A program made the translations under genes and the position numbers. A DNA stretch of 64,000 nucleotides from Deltaproteobacteria bacterium (GTDB lineage Bacteria > Desulfobacterota > GWC2-55-46), in assembly GCA_015075075.1 (NCBI GenBank), contig JABTVA010000013.1:1-64000 (forward strand), in the 5' to 3' direction. This document shows positions 52,449-61,272 of the stretch, one piece after another. The stretch's first letter is position 1. Every line of letters begins with the position of its first letter. The notes beneath the pieces were generated by a model that ran no database searches, was not told where the DNA came from, and saw only the letters and a list, made by a program, of their open reading frames with translations.

Positions 52449-53306
52449 TCAGGTTTCCGGCGGCTTCGTGCATTGCGGGACTATCTCAAGCACCGGGTCC
52501 TTGCCGATAAAACGCACATAGCCCATTTCCACGGCCGGGTCGTGCTCGAATATGAGGAGCCATCTGTTTTCGGCGGCCTCGGAGAGGATTTCCTTTTTGA
52601 CCTTCAGGGTGTCGAGTGGGAACAGGTCGTAGGCGGTTATGAAGGGGAGACGGAGGTGCCTCGTGGTCGGTATCAGGTCCCCTGTGAAAACGGCGGTCAT
52701 GCCCTCCGAGCGGACGCTCACTATCTGGTTATCCCGGTTGTGCCCGCCTGTCCTTATGACGGATACTCCGCTTGCGACCTCTCCATCGCCTTCGATAAGC
52801 TCCAGCTGCCCGGCCTCCATAAGAGGCAGGAAATCGTCAGGACAATAGCTTCCTCTTGTCCTTTCGTTCGGGTTGCCGGCGGCCTCCCATTCCCCGCGCT
52901 GCACGATATAGCGCGCATTCGGGAATGCCGTCCTCAAGGCCCCGCCCTCCCTTACCGTATTGCCGCCCGCGTGGTCGAAATGGAGGTGGGTATTTATGAC
53001 GATGTCGATATCAGAGGGGGAGAGCCCTATGGACTCAAGGGACCCGGAGAGCGTGCGGCCCCTGTCTACCGCGTAAACGGACCTGAACCGCGCGTCTCCC
53101 TTGTCCCCTATGCCGGTGTCGACGAGTACGTTCTCGCTGCCGGTCTGTATGAGGAGCGGCCTTATCGAAAGGGGTATGCGGTTTTTTTCATCCGGCGGGC
53201 AAAGGGGTTCCCACAGGGCCTTCGGGGCCACCCCGAACATGGCGCCGCCGTCAAGCCTGAAAGAACCGTCGCTTAAGGAGAATATCCTGAAACGGCCGAA
53301 ATCCAT
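52449..53306 (-). CDS. MBL-fold hydrolase, lactonase-like
   Basis: Metallo-beta-lactamase protein of the AHL-lactonase/quinolone-degrading-like group. Metal motif THLHFDHAGG near residue 106, further ligands His in RTGGHNRDNQ, Asp in FTGDLIPT and His in FEHDPAVE. 285 residues, cytoplasmic (no signal). Quorum-quenching is possible but the real substrate cannot be told. Starts at ATG 53306. Confidence 0.82.
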   Translation of the reverse strand: MDFGRFRIFSLSDGSFRLDGGAMFGVAPKALWEPLCPPDEKNRIPLSIRPLLIQTGSENVLVDTGIGDKGDARFRSVYAVDRGRTLSGSLESIGLSPSDIDIVINTHLHFDHAGGNTVREGGALRTAFPNARYIVQRGEWEAAGNPNERTRGSYCPDDFLPLMEAGQLELIEGDGEVASGVSVIRTGGHNRDNQIVSVRSEGMTAVFTGDLIPTTRHLRLPFITAYDLFPLDTLKVKKEILSEAAENRWLLIFEHDPAVEMGYVRFIGKDPVLEIVPQCTKPPET

Positions 53307-53446
53307 CTCTCGATTCCCCGGGGAAGTCCTAAAAAAATGTCCTTTTAAGCCGGCAATTTAAACCCCTGGAGGAGGTTTGTCAAGGAGGGGGCGCTACTTA
53401 TTGACTCCGTCCTTTTGGAGTGGGATAATTCGCTGAACGGAAAAGT

Positions 53447-54922
53447 ATGCCCATAACTGAAAGAAAGACAAGGATTATCGCTACGATAGGTCCCTCGTCG
53501 AGCTCGCCCGAGGTAATAGAGAAACTCATGCTCGCGGGCGCGGACGTATTGAGGCTGAACCTTTCCCACGGCACAAGGGAGGTGCACGGCAAAGTCATCT
53601 CCTCGATCCGCGCTGCCTCCAAGAAGCTCGACCTCCCGATAGCCATACTCCTCGACCTGCAGGGCCCGAAGATACGGGTGGGCCGCCTGAGAAAGCCCTC
53701 GATAGAGCTTGTCCCCGGCCAGGACATATCCATCTCCGCAAGCGAGCCTGACGGCGACGAGCGGATGATATCCACCACATACGCCGACCTTTACAGGGAC
53801 GTAAAGCCCGGGGACAGGATACTGATGGACGACGGCCTCATCGAGGCGTCGGTCACGGGTGTCGAAGGGGATGAGATACGAGCCAGGGTCGTCTACGGGG
53901 GGGTGCTCAAGGAGAACAAGGGCATGAACCTCCCGGGCGTTGCCGTGAGCGCGCCCTGCCTTTCGGAAAAGGATCTGGCCGACCTGGCCTTCGGCATCGA
54001 GCAGGGGGTCGACTACATCGCGCTCTCTTTCGTAAGGAGCGCATCCGACATAGCCCGCGTAAAGGGGATAATAAGCGGGGCCTCAGCCGACATCCCTGTG
54101 ATAGCCAAGATAGAGAAGGCCGAGGCCGTCGAGGACCTCGACGCCATACTCGAGGAATCGGACGGCATCATGATAGCGCGCGGCGACCTGGGCGTCGAGC
54201 TATCCACTGAAGAAATTCCAGTGCTGCAGAAAAAGCTCATAACCAGGGCCAACGAGGCCGGCAAGGTCGTCATAACCGCCACACAGATGATGGAGTCGAT
54301 GATAGAGAACCCGAGGCCCACCAGGGCCGAGGCGTCGGATGTGGCTAACGCCGTCTTCGACGGCACCGACGCCCTGATGCTCTCCGGAGAAACGGCAGTC
54401 GGCGGGTGGCCCGTGAAGGCCGTCGAGATAATGGTGAGGATAGCGACGGAGGCCGAGGAGGCAGCGCTCGCCCACAAGCACCTTTTAAGACGGAGAAAAG
54501 CGCCGGCAGGCTTGTTCTCCTTTGCCCAGGCCGTGGCCCATGCCGCTGCCGCGGCATCGGAAGAGGTCGGCCCCAAAGCCGTCGTGGTCTTCACGCAGAC
54601 CGGTGAGACGGCCAGGCTCTTATCCAAGCTCAGGCCGGTAACGCCCATAATCGCCTTCACTAACCAGGAAAACATCCGGAGGAGGGCCGCCCTCCTATGG
54701 GGGGTTACGCCCTTTACTGTCGAGTTCGGCGAGCACACCGACGAGATGATATGCAGGGGAGAGGCCGCGCTCCTGGACCGGGGGCTCGCTGACTTCGGCG
54801 ATACGATAGTAGTCGTCTCCGGGAGCAAGGTCGGCATGAGGGGCGCTACCAACATGATGAAGATAGACTGGATAGGGAGCGAGGAGTGCAGGGTCTATCT
54901 CAAGAGCGGGCGGGTGCCGTAG
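53447..54922 (+). CDS. pyk: Pyruvate kinase
   Basis: Transfers phosphate from phosphoenolpyruvate to ADP, the last glycolytic step. A-domain TKIVATIGPSS-like start (RTRIIATIGPSSSSPEV), RLNLSHGT near residue 30, DLQGPKIRVG, B-domain from about 70 to 165, active-site KIEKAEAVEDLD and the MIARGDLGVEL motif, TQMMESMIENPRPTRAEASDVANAVFDGTDALMLSGETA, then a C-terminal regulatory domain. 491 residues. The end of transcription is probably in the repeat D copy 3 terminus. Confidence 0.97.
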   Translation: MPITERKTRIIATIGPSSSSPEVIEKLMLAGADVLRLNLSHGTREVHGKVISSIRAASKKLDLPIAILLDLQGPKIRVGRLRKPSIELVPGQDISISASEPDGDERMISTTYADLYRDVKPGDRILMDDGLIEASVTGVEGDEIRARVVYGGVLKENKGMNLPGVAVSAPCLSEKDLADLAFGIEQGVDYIALSFVRSASDIARVKGIISGASADIPVIAKIEKAEAVEDLDAILEESDGIMIARGDLGVELSTEEIPVLQKKLITRANEAGKVVITATQMMESMIENPRPTRAEASDVANAVFDGTDALMLSGETAVGGWPVKAVEIMVRIATEAEEAALAHKHLLRRRKAPAGLFSFAQAVAHAAAAASEEVGPKAVVVFTQTGETARLLSKLRPVTPIIAFTNQENIRRRAALLWGVTPFTVEFGEHTDEMICRGEAALLDRGLADFGDTIVVVSGSKVGMRGATNMMKIDWIGSEECRVYLKSGRVP

Positions 54923-54977
54923 TAATGAGCAAAATTGCCGTAAAAGGGGTTGCTATTTTAAATCGCTCTCTTAAATA

Positions 54978-55485
54978 AAGGCCTTTAACGCGCTACCGCG
55001 CTTTTTTGCATGAGCTCCTCACTACCCGCTCTCCATCCTCCGGGCTCGGCCCTTATGTCGCTCGGCCTTTGGCCTCGCTCCTGCTACCTCCCTCGCCCGC
55101 CCCCTCCCCCATCCCTATTCAGCTTGAAGCCTTATGCCCGCTGTTTGAAAATGCAAAGATAAAGACGTGTACGATTTTTTTGTCTTGAAATAAACCCCGG
55201 AGGGTAAGGCGAGCGTAGCCTTAGGGAGAAGAGCGTGAACGGGCCGGGGAAGTAGAACGAGGCCCTTCGCTCAGGGTAAACTCCGCGACTTTGTGGGCCC
55301 GTTGGAGATCCCGGCGTTCCGCCGGGAATCTCCAACACAAGAGGAAGATTTTCGGATTGGCATCCGCTCGCTCGACCCCGAAAAAACCCCGGGGTCTCTC
55401 TTCGCTTTTGTGTGTTCACGGGGTGGGGGAGGGGGATAGCGCGAGCCCCTCGAAAACAGCGCGGAAGCGCGGAAAAGGCCTTTTT
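54978..55485. repeat. Repeat family D, copy 3 (inverted, with a nested insertion)
   Basis: AGGCCTTTAACGCGCTACCG at the left and GCGCGGAAAAGGCCTTTTT at the right are the terminal inverted repeats. The order of parts is the reverse of copies 1, 2 and 4. The left end, CGCGCTACCGCGC then TTTTTT, is a terminator-like hairpin 55 bases after pyk. With repeat B copy 3 it fills the 780-base pyk-glgP gap. Confidence 0.85.
55304..55413. repeat. Insertion nested within repeat D copy 3
   Basis: In copies 1, 2 and 4 the core reads GTGAACGGGCC without interruption. Here about 110 bases are inserted between the matching halves, flanked by GTT on both sides. The insert opens with an inverted repeat (TTGGAGATCCCGGCG-TTC-CGCCGGG then AATCTCCAA). 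It may be another small element. Confidence 0.65.
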
Positions 55486-55536
55486 CGCAAGAGCGCGGCG
55501 TAACCGGAAGCTTTTAGTGTTGGATGATTTATTCCT

Positions 55537-55695
55537 ATCAGGATGTTGAAAAAAGTCCTTCCTGGACTTTTTCAACCACGGCTTGGCCGGAATGAATCCG
55601 CCCAAGCCTCACAAATTGCTCGACTTGGATAGTTTTCGCAATTTGGCAATCCATTCATGGATTGCTTATCAGGGTGTTTTTCAACACCCTGATAG
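55537..55695. repeat. Repeat family B, copy 3
   Basis: ATCAGGATGTTGAAAAAAGTCC at the left, GGCAATCCA-TTCA-TGGATTGC in the middle, GGGTGTTTTTCAACACCCTG at the right. Same hairpin series as copies 1 and 2. It ends 6 bases from the glgP stop codon. Confidence 0.9.
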
Positions 55696-55701
55696 AAACC
55701 C

Positions 55702-57417
55702 CTACCTTATATACGCCTCGGTCACGTACCTCCTCATCATCCTGTGCGAGTTGAAGTAGTAGGCGACCTTGCCTATGGAGTTCTCCATCATCTTTATCCA
55801 TATCCTGCGGTTCTCGTAGAAGGTCGGGATGACCTCCATTTCGAGCTTCCTGTAGAGGTCGTCGGCGTCCGCCTCGTCGGTCGAGAGCGCAAGCGAGCTT
55901 TCCAGCGGCTGGGGGCCTATGGACCAGCCGGTGTAGCCCTCGATGTGCCCCTCTATCCACCAGCCGTCAAGGATGCTGAAGTTCAAGACCCCGTTGTGGG
56001 CGGCCTTCATCCCGCTCGTGCCCGAGGCCTCCCTGGGCCGCATCGGGGTGTTGAGCCATACGTCCACGCCCGAGACCATCTTTAGGGCGAGTTCCATGTC
56101 GTAGTTCCCGAGGTACACTATCTTTATGTCGTCAGCGAGCTCCCGGGCGGTCTTTACGATGCGCTCTATGTTCCTCTTGCCTTCGATGTCCCTGGGGTGG
56201 GCCTTCCCGGCGTAGATGACCTGCACCTTTTTCCTGCCGATCTTACGGAGGCGCTCGACGTCCCAGAGGAGCAGGTTCGACCTCTTGTATGCCGTTGCCC
56301 GCCTGGCGAAGCCTATGGTGAGGGTGTCATAGTCCATGCCGGCGCCGGTTGCGCCGTTCACGAAGTCTATGAGCCTTTTTTTCGCCGCCATGTGCGCGCC
56401 CCAGAGCTCTTCCTCCGGGATGCGGGTTATCCTCACGAAAAGCTCTGGCTCGTTGGCCCAGCCTGGCAGGTATTTGTCATAGAGGCGGGCGAAGGGCTCC
56501 GATACCCAGGTGAAGGTATGTACGCCGTTGGTGATGGCCTGTATCTTGTAGCCGGGAAAGAGCACCTTCGAGACCTCGCTGTGCTTCTTGGCGACCCCGT
56601 TCATGTACTGGCTCAGGTTCATGGCAAGGAGCGTCATATTGAGCTTGTTCGCGCCGCCAAGCTCCTTCAAGACGTCGAAAGGCACGTCCTCGCCGAGGAC
56701 CTCCCGCACGAGGTCGTAAGAAAACTTGTCGTGCCCGGCCTCGACCGGCGTGTGCGTCGTGAATACGCAGAGGTTCTTGACGCGCTCTATGTCCCAGACC
56801 TCGCGCTCGTCCCAGACCGCCTCTATGTCGCGCTTGTATCTCTGCAGGAGTTCGAGCGTAAGGAGCGCCGCGTGTCCTTCGTTCATGTGGTATTTCTTTA
56901 TCCTGAAGCCGAGGGCCCGGAGCATCAGAACGCCGCCCAGGCCGAGCACAACCTCCTGCTTGAGCCTGTAGCGGTCGTCGCCGCCGTAAAGGTGGTCGGT
57001 TATGGCCCTGTCCTCGGGGGTGTTCTCCGGGAGGTCGGTATCGAGGAAGAAGATCGGCACATTCCACTTGGTGACCAGGCTCCTTATGGAGTAGACCCAG
57101 GCCTGGACAGCGACCTCCCTCCCTTCTATCGTGACCCGTATCCTCTGGGGCAGGAGCTGCATGTGCTCCGCCGGGCTCCATTTTTCCGGTTGCTCCGTCT
57201 GCCTTCCGTCTTTATCAAGCTCCTGCCTGAAATACCCCTTCCGGTGTATGAGCGTCACAGCCACCATGGGAAGGTTGAGGTCTGCCGCCGATTTTATGGT
57301 GTCTCCGGCAAGCACCCCGAGGCCGCCGCTATAGGTGGGTATCTCGTTTCTGAAGCCCACCTCCATTGAGAAATAGGCTATCTTGGATTCTGCCGTAAGC
57401 TCTTCAAGCAATGACAT
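55702..57417 (-). CDS. glgP: Alpha-glucan phosphorylase, short type
   Basis: GT35 enzyme that releases glucose-1-phosphate from glycogen or maltodextrin using pyridoxal phosphate. Opens AYFSMEVGFRNEIPTYSGGLGVLAGD; NEGHAA near residue 190; the PLP-lysine region REASGTSGMKAAHNGVLNF near 474. 571 residues, so it is the compact archaeal/deltaproteobacterial type lacking part of the N-terminal regulatory domain of enterobacterial GlgP (about 800). Convergent with pyk. Pairs functionally with glgA at 25222. Confidence 0.93.
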   Translation of the reverse strand: MSLLEELTAESKIAYFSMEVGFRNEIPTYSGGLGVLAGDTIKSAADLNLPMVAVTLIHRKGYFRQELDKDGRQTEQPEKWSPAEHMQLLPQRIRVTIEGREVAVQAWVYSIRSLVTKWNVPIFFLDTDLPENTPEDRAITDHLYGGDDRYRLKQEVVLGLGGVLMLRALGFRIKKYHMNEGHAALLTLELLQRYKRDIEAVWDEREVWDIERVKNLCVFTTHTPVEAGHDKFSYDLVREVLGEDVPFDVLKELGGANKLNMTLLAMNLSQYMNGVAKKHSEVSKVLFPGYKIQAITNGVHTFTWVSEPFARLYDKYLPGWANEPELFVRITRIPEEELWGAHMAAKKRLIDFVNGATGAGMDYDTLTIGFARRATAYKRSNLLLWDVERLRKIGRKKVQVIYAGKAHPRDIEGKRNIERIVKTARELADDIKIVYLGNYDMELALKMVSGVDVWLNTPMRPREASGTSGMKAAHNGVLNFSILDGWWIEGHIEGYTGWSIGPQPLESSLALSTDEADADDLYRKLEMEVIPTFYENRRIWIKMMENSIGKVAYYFNSHRMMRRYVTEAYIR

Positions 57418-57623
57418 GGGTTCCCCTGAGAAACGGAATTATTTTTTAAAAACGAGCTTTACCATCCGCAGGCGGAATAAACCTTTTTAATTTTTTTATT
57501 CCGGTGGCCGATATTATGGAGATACGGACGATTTATTTATTTAAATCCATGATTGACCGCAATTATACACCAGGGCCTTCATTTATTACAGCTTTTCCGG
57601 GCCCCGTTCGTCCTGTCCCGCTC

Positions 57624-57651
57624 TTGAAGGAGAGCGGTCTTGTGATATAAT
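57624..57651 (+). promoter_or_regulatory. Sigma-70 promoter for the Slt-like gene
   Basis: TTGAAG (57624-57629), 16-base spacer, TATAAT (57646-57651) preceded by TGA, giving also an extended -10. Transcription would begin near 57658, leaving a very short leader with GGAGGTG directly before ATG 57671. Confidence 0.65.
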
Positions 57652-57670
57652 GCGGCGGTGGAGGTGCCAG

Positions 57671-60070
57671 ATGGCTTCGATTAAAAGGAGCCTTCATATA
57701 CCGGCCCTGGTTTCCGCGCTCTCGCTCCAGCTCTTTTTAACCGGACCCGCTCACGCTTTTTTTATAAAAACCAGCCAGGTAACGGCCCCGGAGGCCGCCC
57801 AATCCCTGTATCGCAATGCCGGGCCCGAGCCGCTTTTCAGGTTCGCGCAGAGGATGAAGGACGAGGGAAACAGGGCCGAGGCCCTGAGGTCCTTTGCGGA
57901 GGTCCGAAGGCTCTTCCCGGATTCGGCATGGGCCCCGAGGGCGGCATTTCTCCAGGCCCTCCTTGCCCTGGAGGAGGGGGACCCCGGCGCGCTTTCGTAT
58001 CTTAATGATTCCGCTGGCCTTTCAGGCATTGACGACTATCTCTTATTTTACAGGGCCAGGGCCCTTTCCGCGCAGGGCCTCCATTCGGAGGCTGCCGGCG
58101 CCTATGAATCCATTATACTATCCTATCCGTCATCTTTGCTCGCGGAAAAGTCCGGGTATCTTCGCGCCGCGGCCCTTTTCGAGGGTGCGGATTTCCAGAA
58201 GTCCGCTGAAGCGTTCGAGAAATTCCTAAAAACGTATCCCGAAAGCCCTCTTTCCGCGGATGCGGCCCTCATGCTTTCCGATTCCCATATAAAATCCGGC
58301 GCGCCGGAAAAGGGTGTTGCACGTCTTAAAGGGCTGGCAATCGGGCAGCCCGCGGCCGCCTCAGGCCAAAAGGCCCATAAGAAGCTCGCCCAACTCGAGT
58401 CCGACGGGGTGTACAGCGCAAAATTGACTGCCGAGGAAAGGTTCAGGAGGGCAGAGGGGCTTTTAAAGGCAGCCTCATTCGAGGCTGCCATCGGGGAGTA
58501 TAAAAGCTTGAGCGGCTCGCCCGAATTCAAGGATAAGGCTTCCGTCAAGACCGCGGTCGCGCTCGCGAGGCAGAAGAAGTACGCCCAGGCCGAGAAGCTC
58601 CTCAAAGAACATCTTTCAGCCGAGAGGCCGTCTCTGGAGGCGGAAGCGCTCTACTGGTATGCGCTGACCTCGATAAGGCAGGGCAGGGACAGCGGCGCCC
58701 TGGAGGCCCTTAAGCGGCTTTCAGTGAAATTCCCCAAAAGCGACGAGCGCGGAAGGGTTCTGATGCTCCTCGCCCGCTTTAAGGAAGAAAAAGACATTGA
58801 AGAGGCGGTGAAGCTTTACAAGACGGTAATCTCGGATTTCGCCGGCAGCCCCCTATCGGACGACGCGTTCTGGAACCTTGCGTGGGGCGCGTACGCTTCC
58901 GGCAGGCATGAGGTCGCTTACGAAGGCTTTTCGCAATATCTCGCGGCGAAGCCCGGCGGCAGGGACACGACAAGTTCTCGCTACTGGAAGGCCAGGAGCG
59001 CAGAGAACCTCGGGAGGGCCGGGGAGGCGGCAGGCGGTTACGAGGAGGTTTGCGCCAAGGCCCCGGATACCTTCTATTGCCTCATGGCCGCATCAAGGGC
59101 AAGGGAGCTTGAAAAACAGACTGGAGCGGCCCTGGCCGGGGCGAGGGCGATCCCGGCAAGCGCATTGAATCCAGGCCCGCGGCCTCCCATTGAGAGACTG
59201 CAGGGCGAAAGCGTTTTCGCGGGGGAGCCCGGGTACAGGGCTGCCATAGAGCTTCTCGCGCTGGGCTTACGGGAGGAGGCCGCTGACGAGCTTGAGAGGA
59301 TTGCGTCGCTTCATTCCGGGAAGCGGGCGGACCTTGCCGAGCTCGCAATGCTCCTCTATGAGGCAGAGGACTACTACAGGGCTTTCAGGATATACAGGCT
59401 TCACCTCTCGGCGGAAAGGGATTTTAACCACCTCGGGTTCCCGCTCCGGATAGTCGAGTCCGTAAGGGAGAAATCCGGAATCCCGGTCGACCCGTTCCTT
59501 GTGGCGGCGGTCGCGCGCGAAGAGAGCCATTTCAACCCCGGCGCGGTCTCGCCCGTTGGCGCGCTCGGGATGATGCAGATAATGCCCTCGACCGGGAAAG
59601 GCATAGCAGCGAGGCTCGGAGAAAGCTTCGCGGAGGGGCGCCTTTTCGAGCCGGCCACGAGCATCAGGTTCGGGTCATGGTACCTCGGGCATCTCCTTGA
59701 GAGGTTCAACGGCGACTTTGCGCTCGCGATATCGGGCTATAACGCCGGTCCGAATGCGGCAGAGAGATGGGCCAGGACCCTGCCATTCGAGCTCGACGAG
59801 TTCGTGGAATCCATTCCCTATAACGAGACAAGGGCCTATTCGAAAAGGGTATTAAGGAGCTATGCCGAGTTCCTGAGGCTTGCAGGGGAGGACCCGGTCG
59901 AGCGGATAAGGAGGATTGAACCGTACGGCAAGGCAAAAGACCCGGGCGAGGCCGATGCAAGCGGGATAATGCCGGTTTACTCCTCTACAGGGAGCGGGCC
60001 GGGTCGTCGCTCTTTTTTCCCTTTGACCTTGCTTTCCGCACCTTTTCAGCGAGCGATTCCGCTTTTTTGA
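57671..60070 (+). CDS. Soluble lytic transglycosylase with TPR-like repeats
   Basis: Periplasmic peptidoglycan-cleaving enzyme, Slt70-like in plan. Signal peptide PALVSALSLQLFLTGPAHA to about residue 28; a long alpha-helical superhelix with TPR-like repeats (about 40-560); SLT domain (about 610-760) with catalytic Glu in AVAREESHFNP, GALGMMQIMPSTGK and AISGYNAGPNAAERW. ATG 57671 has GGAGGTG 5 bases upstream. 799 residues. The last 28 codons are antisense to the gene at 59985, an unusual convergent overlap of 86 bases. Confidence 0.9.
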   Translation: MASIKRSLHIPALVSALSLQLFLTGPAHAFFIKTSQVTAPEAAQSLYRNAGPEPLFRFAQRMKDEGNRAEALRSFAEVRRLFPDSAWAPRAAFLQALLALEEGDPGALSYLNDSAGLSGIDDYLLFYRARALSAQGLHSEAAGAYESIILSYPSSLLAEKSGYLRAAALFEGADFQKSAEAFEKFLKTYPESPLSADAALMLSDSHIKSGAPEKGVARLKGLAIGQPAAASGQKAHKKLAQLESDGVYSAKLTAEERFRRAEGLLKAASFEAAIGEYKSLSGSPEFKDKASVKTAVALARQKKYAQAEKLLKEHLSAERPSLEAEALYWYALTSIRQGRDSGALEALKRLSVKFPKSDERGRVLMLLARFKEEKDIEEAVKLYKTVISDFAGSPLSDDAFWNLAWGAYASGRHEVAYEGFSQYLAAKPGGRDTTSSRYWKARSAENLGRAGEAAGGYEEVCAKAPDTFYCLMAASRARELEKQTGAALAGARAIPASALNPGPRPPIERLQGESVFAGEPGYRAAIELLALGLREEAADELERIASLHSGKRADLAELAMLLYEAEDYYRAFRIYRLHLSAERDFNHLGFPLRIVESVREKSGIPVDPFLVAAVAREESHFNPGAVSPVGALGMMQIMPSTGKGIAARLGESFAEGRLFEPATSIRFGSWYLGHLLERFNGDFALAISGYNAGPNAAERWARTLPFELDEFVESIPYNETRAYSKRVLRSYAEFLRLAGEDPVERIRRIEPYGKAKDPGEADASGIMPVYSSTGSGPGRRSFFPLTLLSAPFQRAIPLF

Positions 60071-61049
60071 TAAGCTGCTCGTTCCCCGAGAGATTGAAGA
60101 AATCGAGGGCCTTTTCCGGCTCGTTCTCCTTCATTGCGGCATACCCGAGCTCATCCGCCCTCTCAGCCACTTTCGCCACCGGCTCACCTTCGCCGGCAAA
60201 GGAGTAGAATTCTATGGCGTCGTACAGGTCGTTTACGGAAGTCCTTTTGAGCGCCTCCTCGGCCCTCCGCGTCGCGCGCGAGTAGACCCGCGCCTTGCCG
60301 GACTCCCCAAGCAGGGCAGCCCATTTCAGGGCCGATTCGAGGTTCGCGAGGGACTCCCTGCAGTTCCTCGTCCCGGCATACGACCGCTCCTCTTTTGATA
60401 GTATGGAATCCAGGTTCGAAGACGAGGTCCCTCTGAGCAAAGCCAGGTGGGCCGGGTCGATGGAATAGCCTGGGGAATTCAGGCGCTCCCTCGATTTGAA
60501 GTGCCTGAAGGCCCTATCCGCTGCGCCCAGGTCCGAAAGACCTGATTTCACGGACCTCATGACAAGCGAGTCCGATTCCCTGTAATTATAGGTGGCCTCA
60601 TACCAGTCGTACGCGCCGGCTGAGCTCTCGATCTCCACTCTCATTCCGCCGGAGGATGCCACGCAAAGCCCCGGAACGGACGGCTCGTACGGGTTCGGCG
60701 AAATCAATATGTGCCGCGCCCATCTACGGCAGTCCTCGTCAGGCACCATGGCCAGTATGCTCTTCCCGGAGAAAAATCTCCCGTTTTTTTCAGCTGCCGC
60801 CCCCATCCCGGCACCGATGCGCTGAAGGCCTTTTCTGGCCTCAACGCGGTTTCCGCAGAACGAGTCCGCTGCCCTGAAGAAAAGAAGCGCCTCCAGCGTG
60901 CGCCCGGCCTTTTCCATATTCAGGCCGTTTTTAAGATAGGAATCGAGCTTATCGACGTCAGCGTGGTTGCACATGGCGTCGCCGTAAGCGTGGCCCGAAA
61001 AGGAGAGGACCGTAAAGAGGACGATCATGGACCTTGAAAGGATTCCCAT
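59985..61049 (-). CDS. Secreted protein of unknown function, helical repeats
   Basis: 354 residues from ATG 61049. Signal peptide MIVLFTVLSFSGHAYG (cleavage near 24), then TPR-like helices (LKNGLNMEKAGRTLEALLFFRAADSFCG) at about 30-75, a middle domain with Cys pairs, and more repeats near the C-terminus (SFAGEGEPVAKVAERADEL, ENEPEKALDFF) with a basic tail. I do not recognise a named family. Its 3' end overlaps the Slt gene on the other strand by 86 bases. The reading frame is sustained and has the window's codon use, so it is probably real. Confidence 0.7.
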   Translation of the reverse strand: MGILSRSMIVLFTVLSFSGHAYGDAMCNHADVDKLDSYLKNGLNMEKAGRTLEALLFFRAADSFCGNRVEARKGLQRIGAGMGAAAEKNGRFFSGKSILAMVPDEDCRRWARHILISPNPYEPSVPGLCVASSGGMRVEIESSAGAYDWYEATYNYRESDSLVMRSVKSGLSDLGAADRAFRHFKSRERLNSPGYSIDPAHLALLRGTSSSNLDSILSKEERSYAGTRNCRESLANLESALKWAALLGESGKARVYSRATRRAEEALKRTSVNDLYDAIEFYSFAGEGEPVAKVAERADELGYAAMKENEPEKALDFFNLSGNEQLIKKAESLAEKVRKARSKGKKSDDPARSL

Positions 61050-61272
61050 GCGCGAGTCAGCATCCGGGCGGGCCACGTCAAAGGCTGCCCGCTCCCTTTC
61101 TCTGGATGATAATGAATACAGGCCGGCGGCCGGCTGCCCGCCTGCCTTTTCGGTTTCAGGTTGGACTGGGACATGCTATCCTTAGCACGACCAGGGCCGC
61201 CTGTCAAGACGTAAGCCCAGCCCTGCAGTAGTGCGGCTTTGAGGCAAGGGAATTCCGGTGTACAATCATGTG

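Noticed and set aside
56197..57369. 390-codon open frame opposite glgP
   Set aside because: Antisense shadow of a clear phosphorylase.
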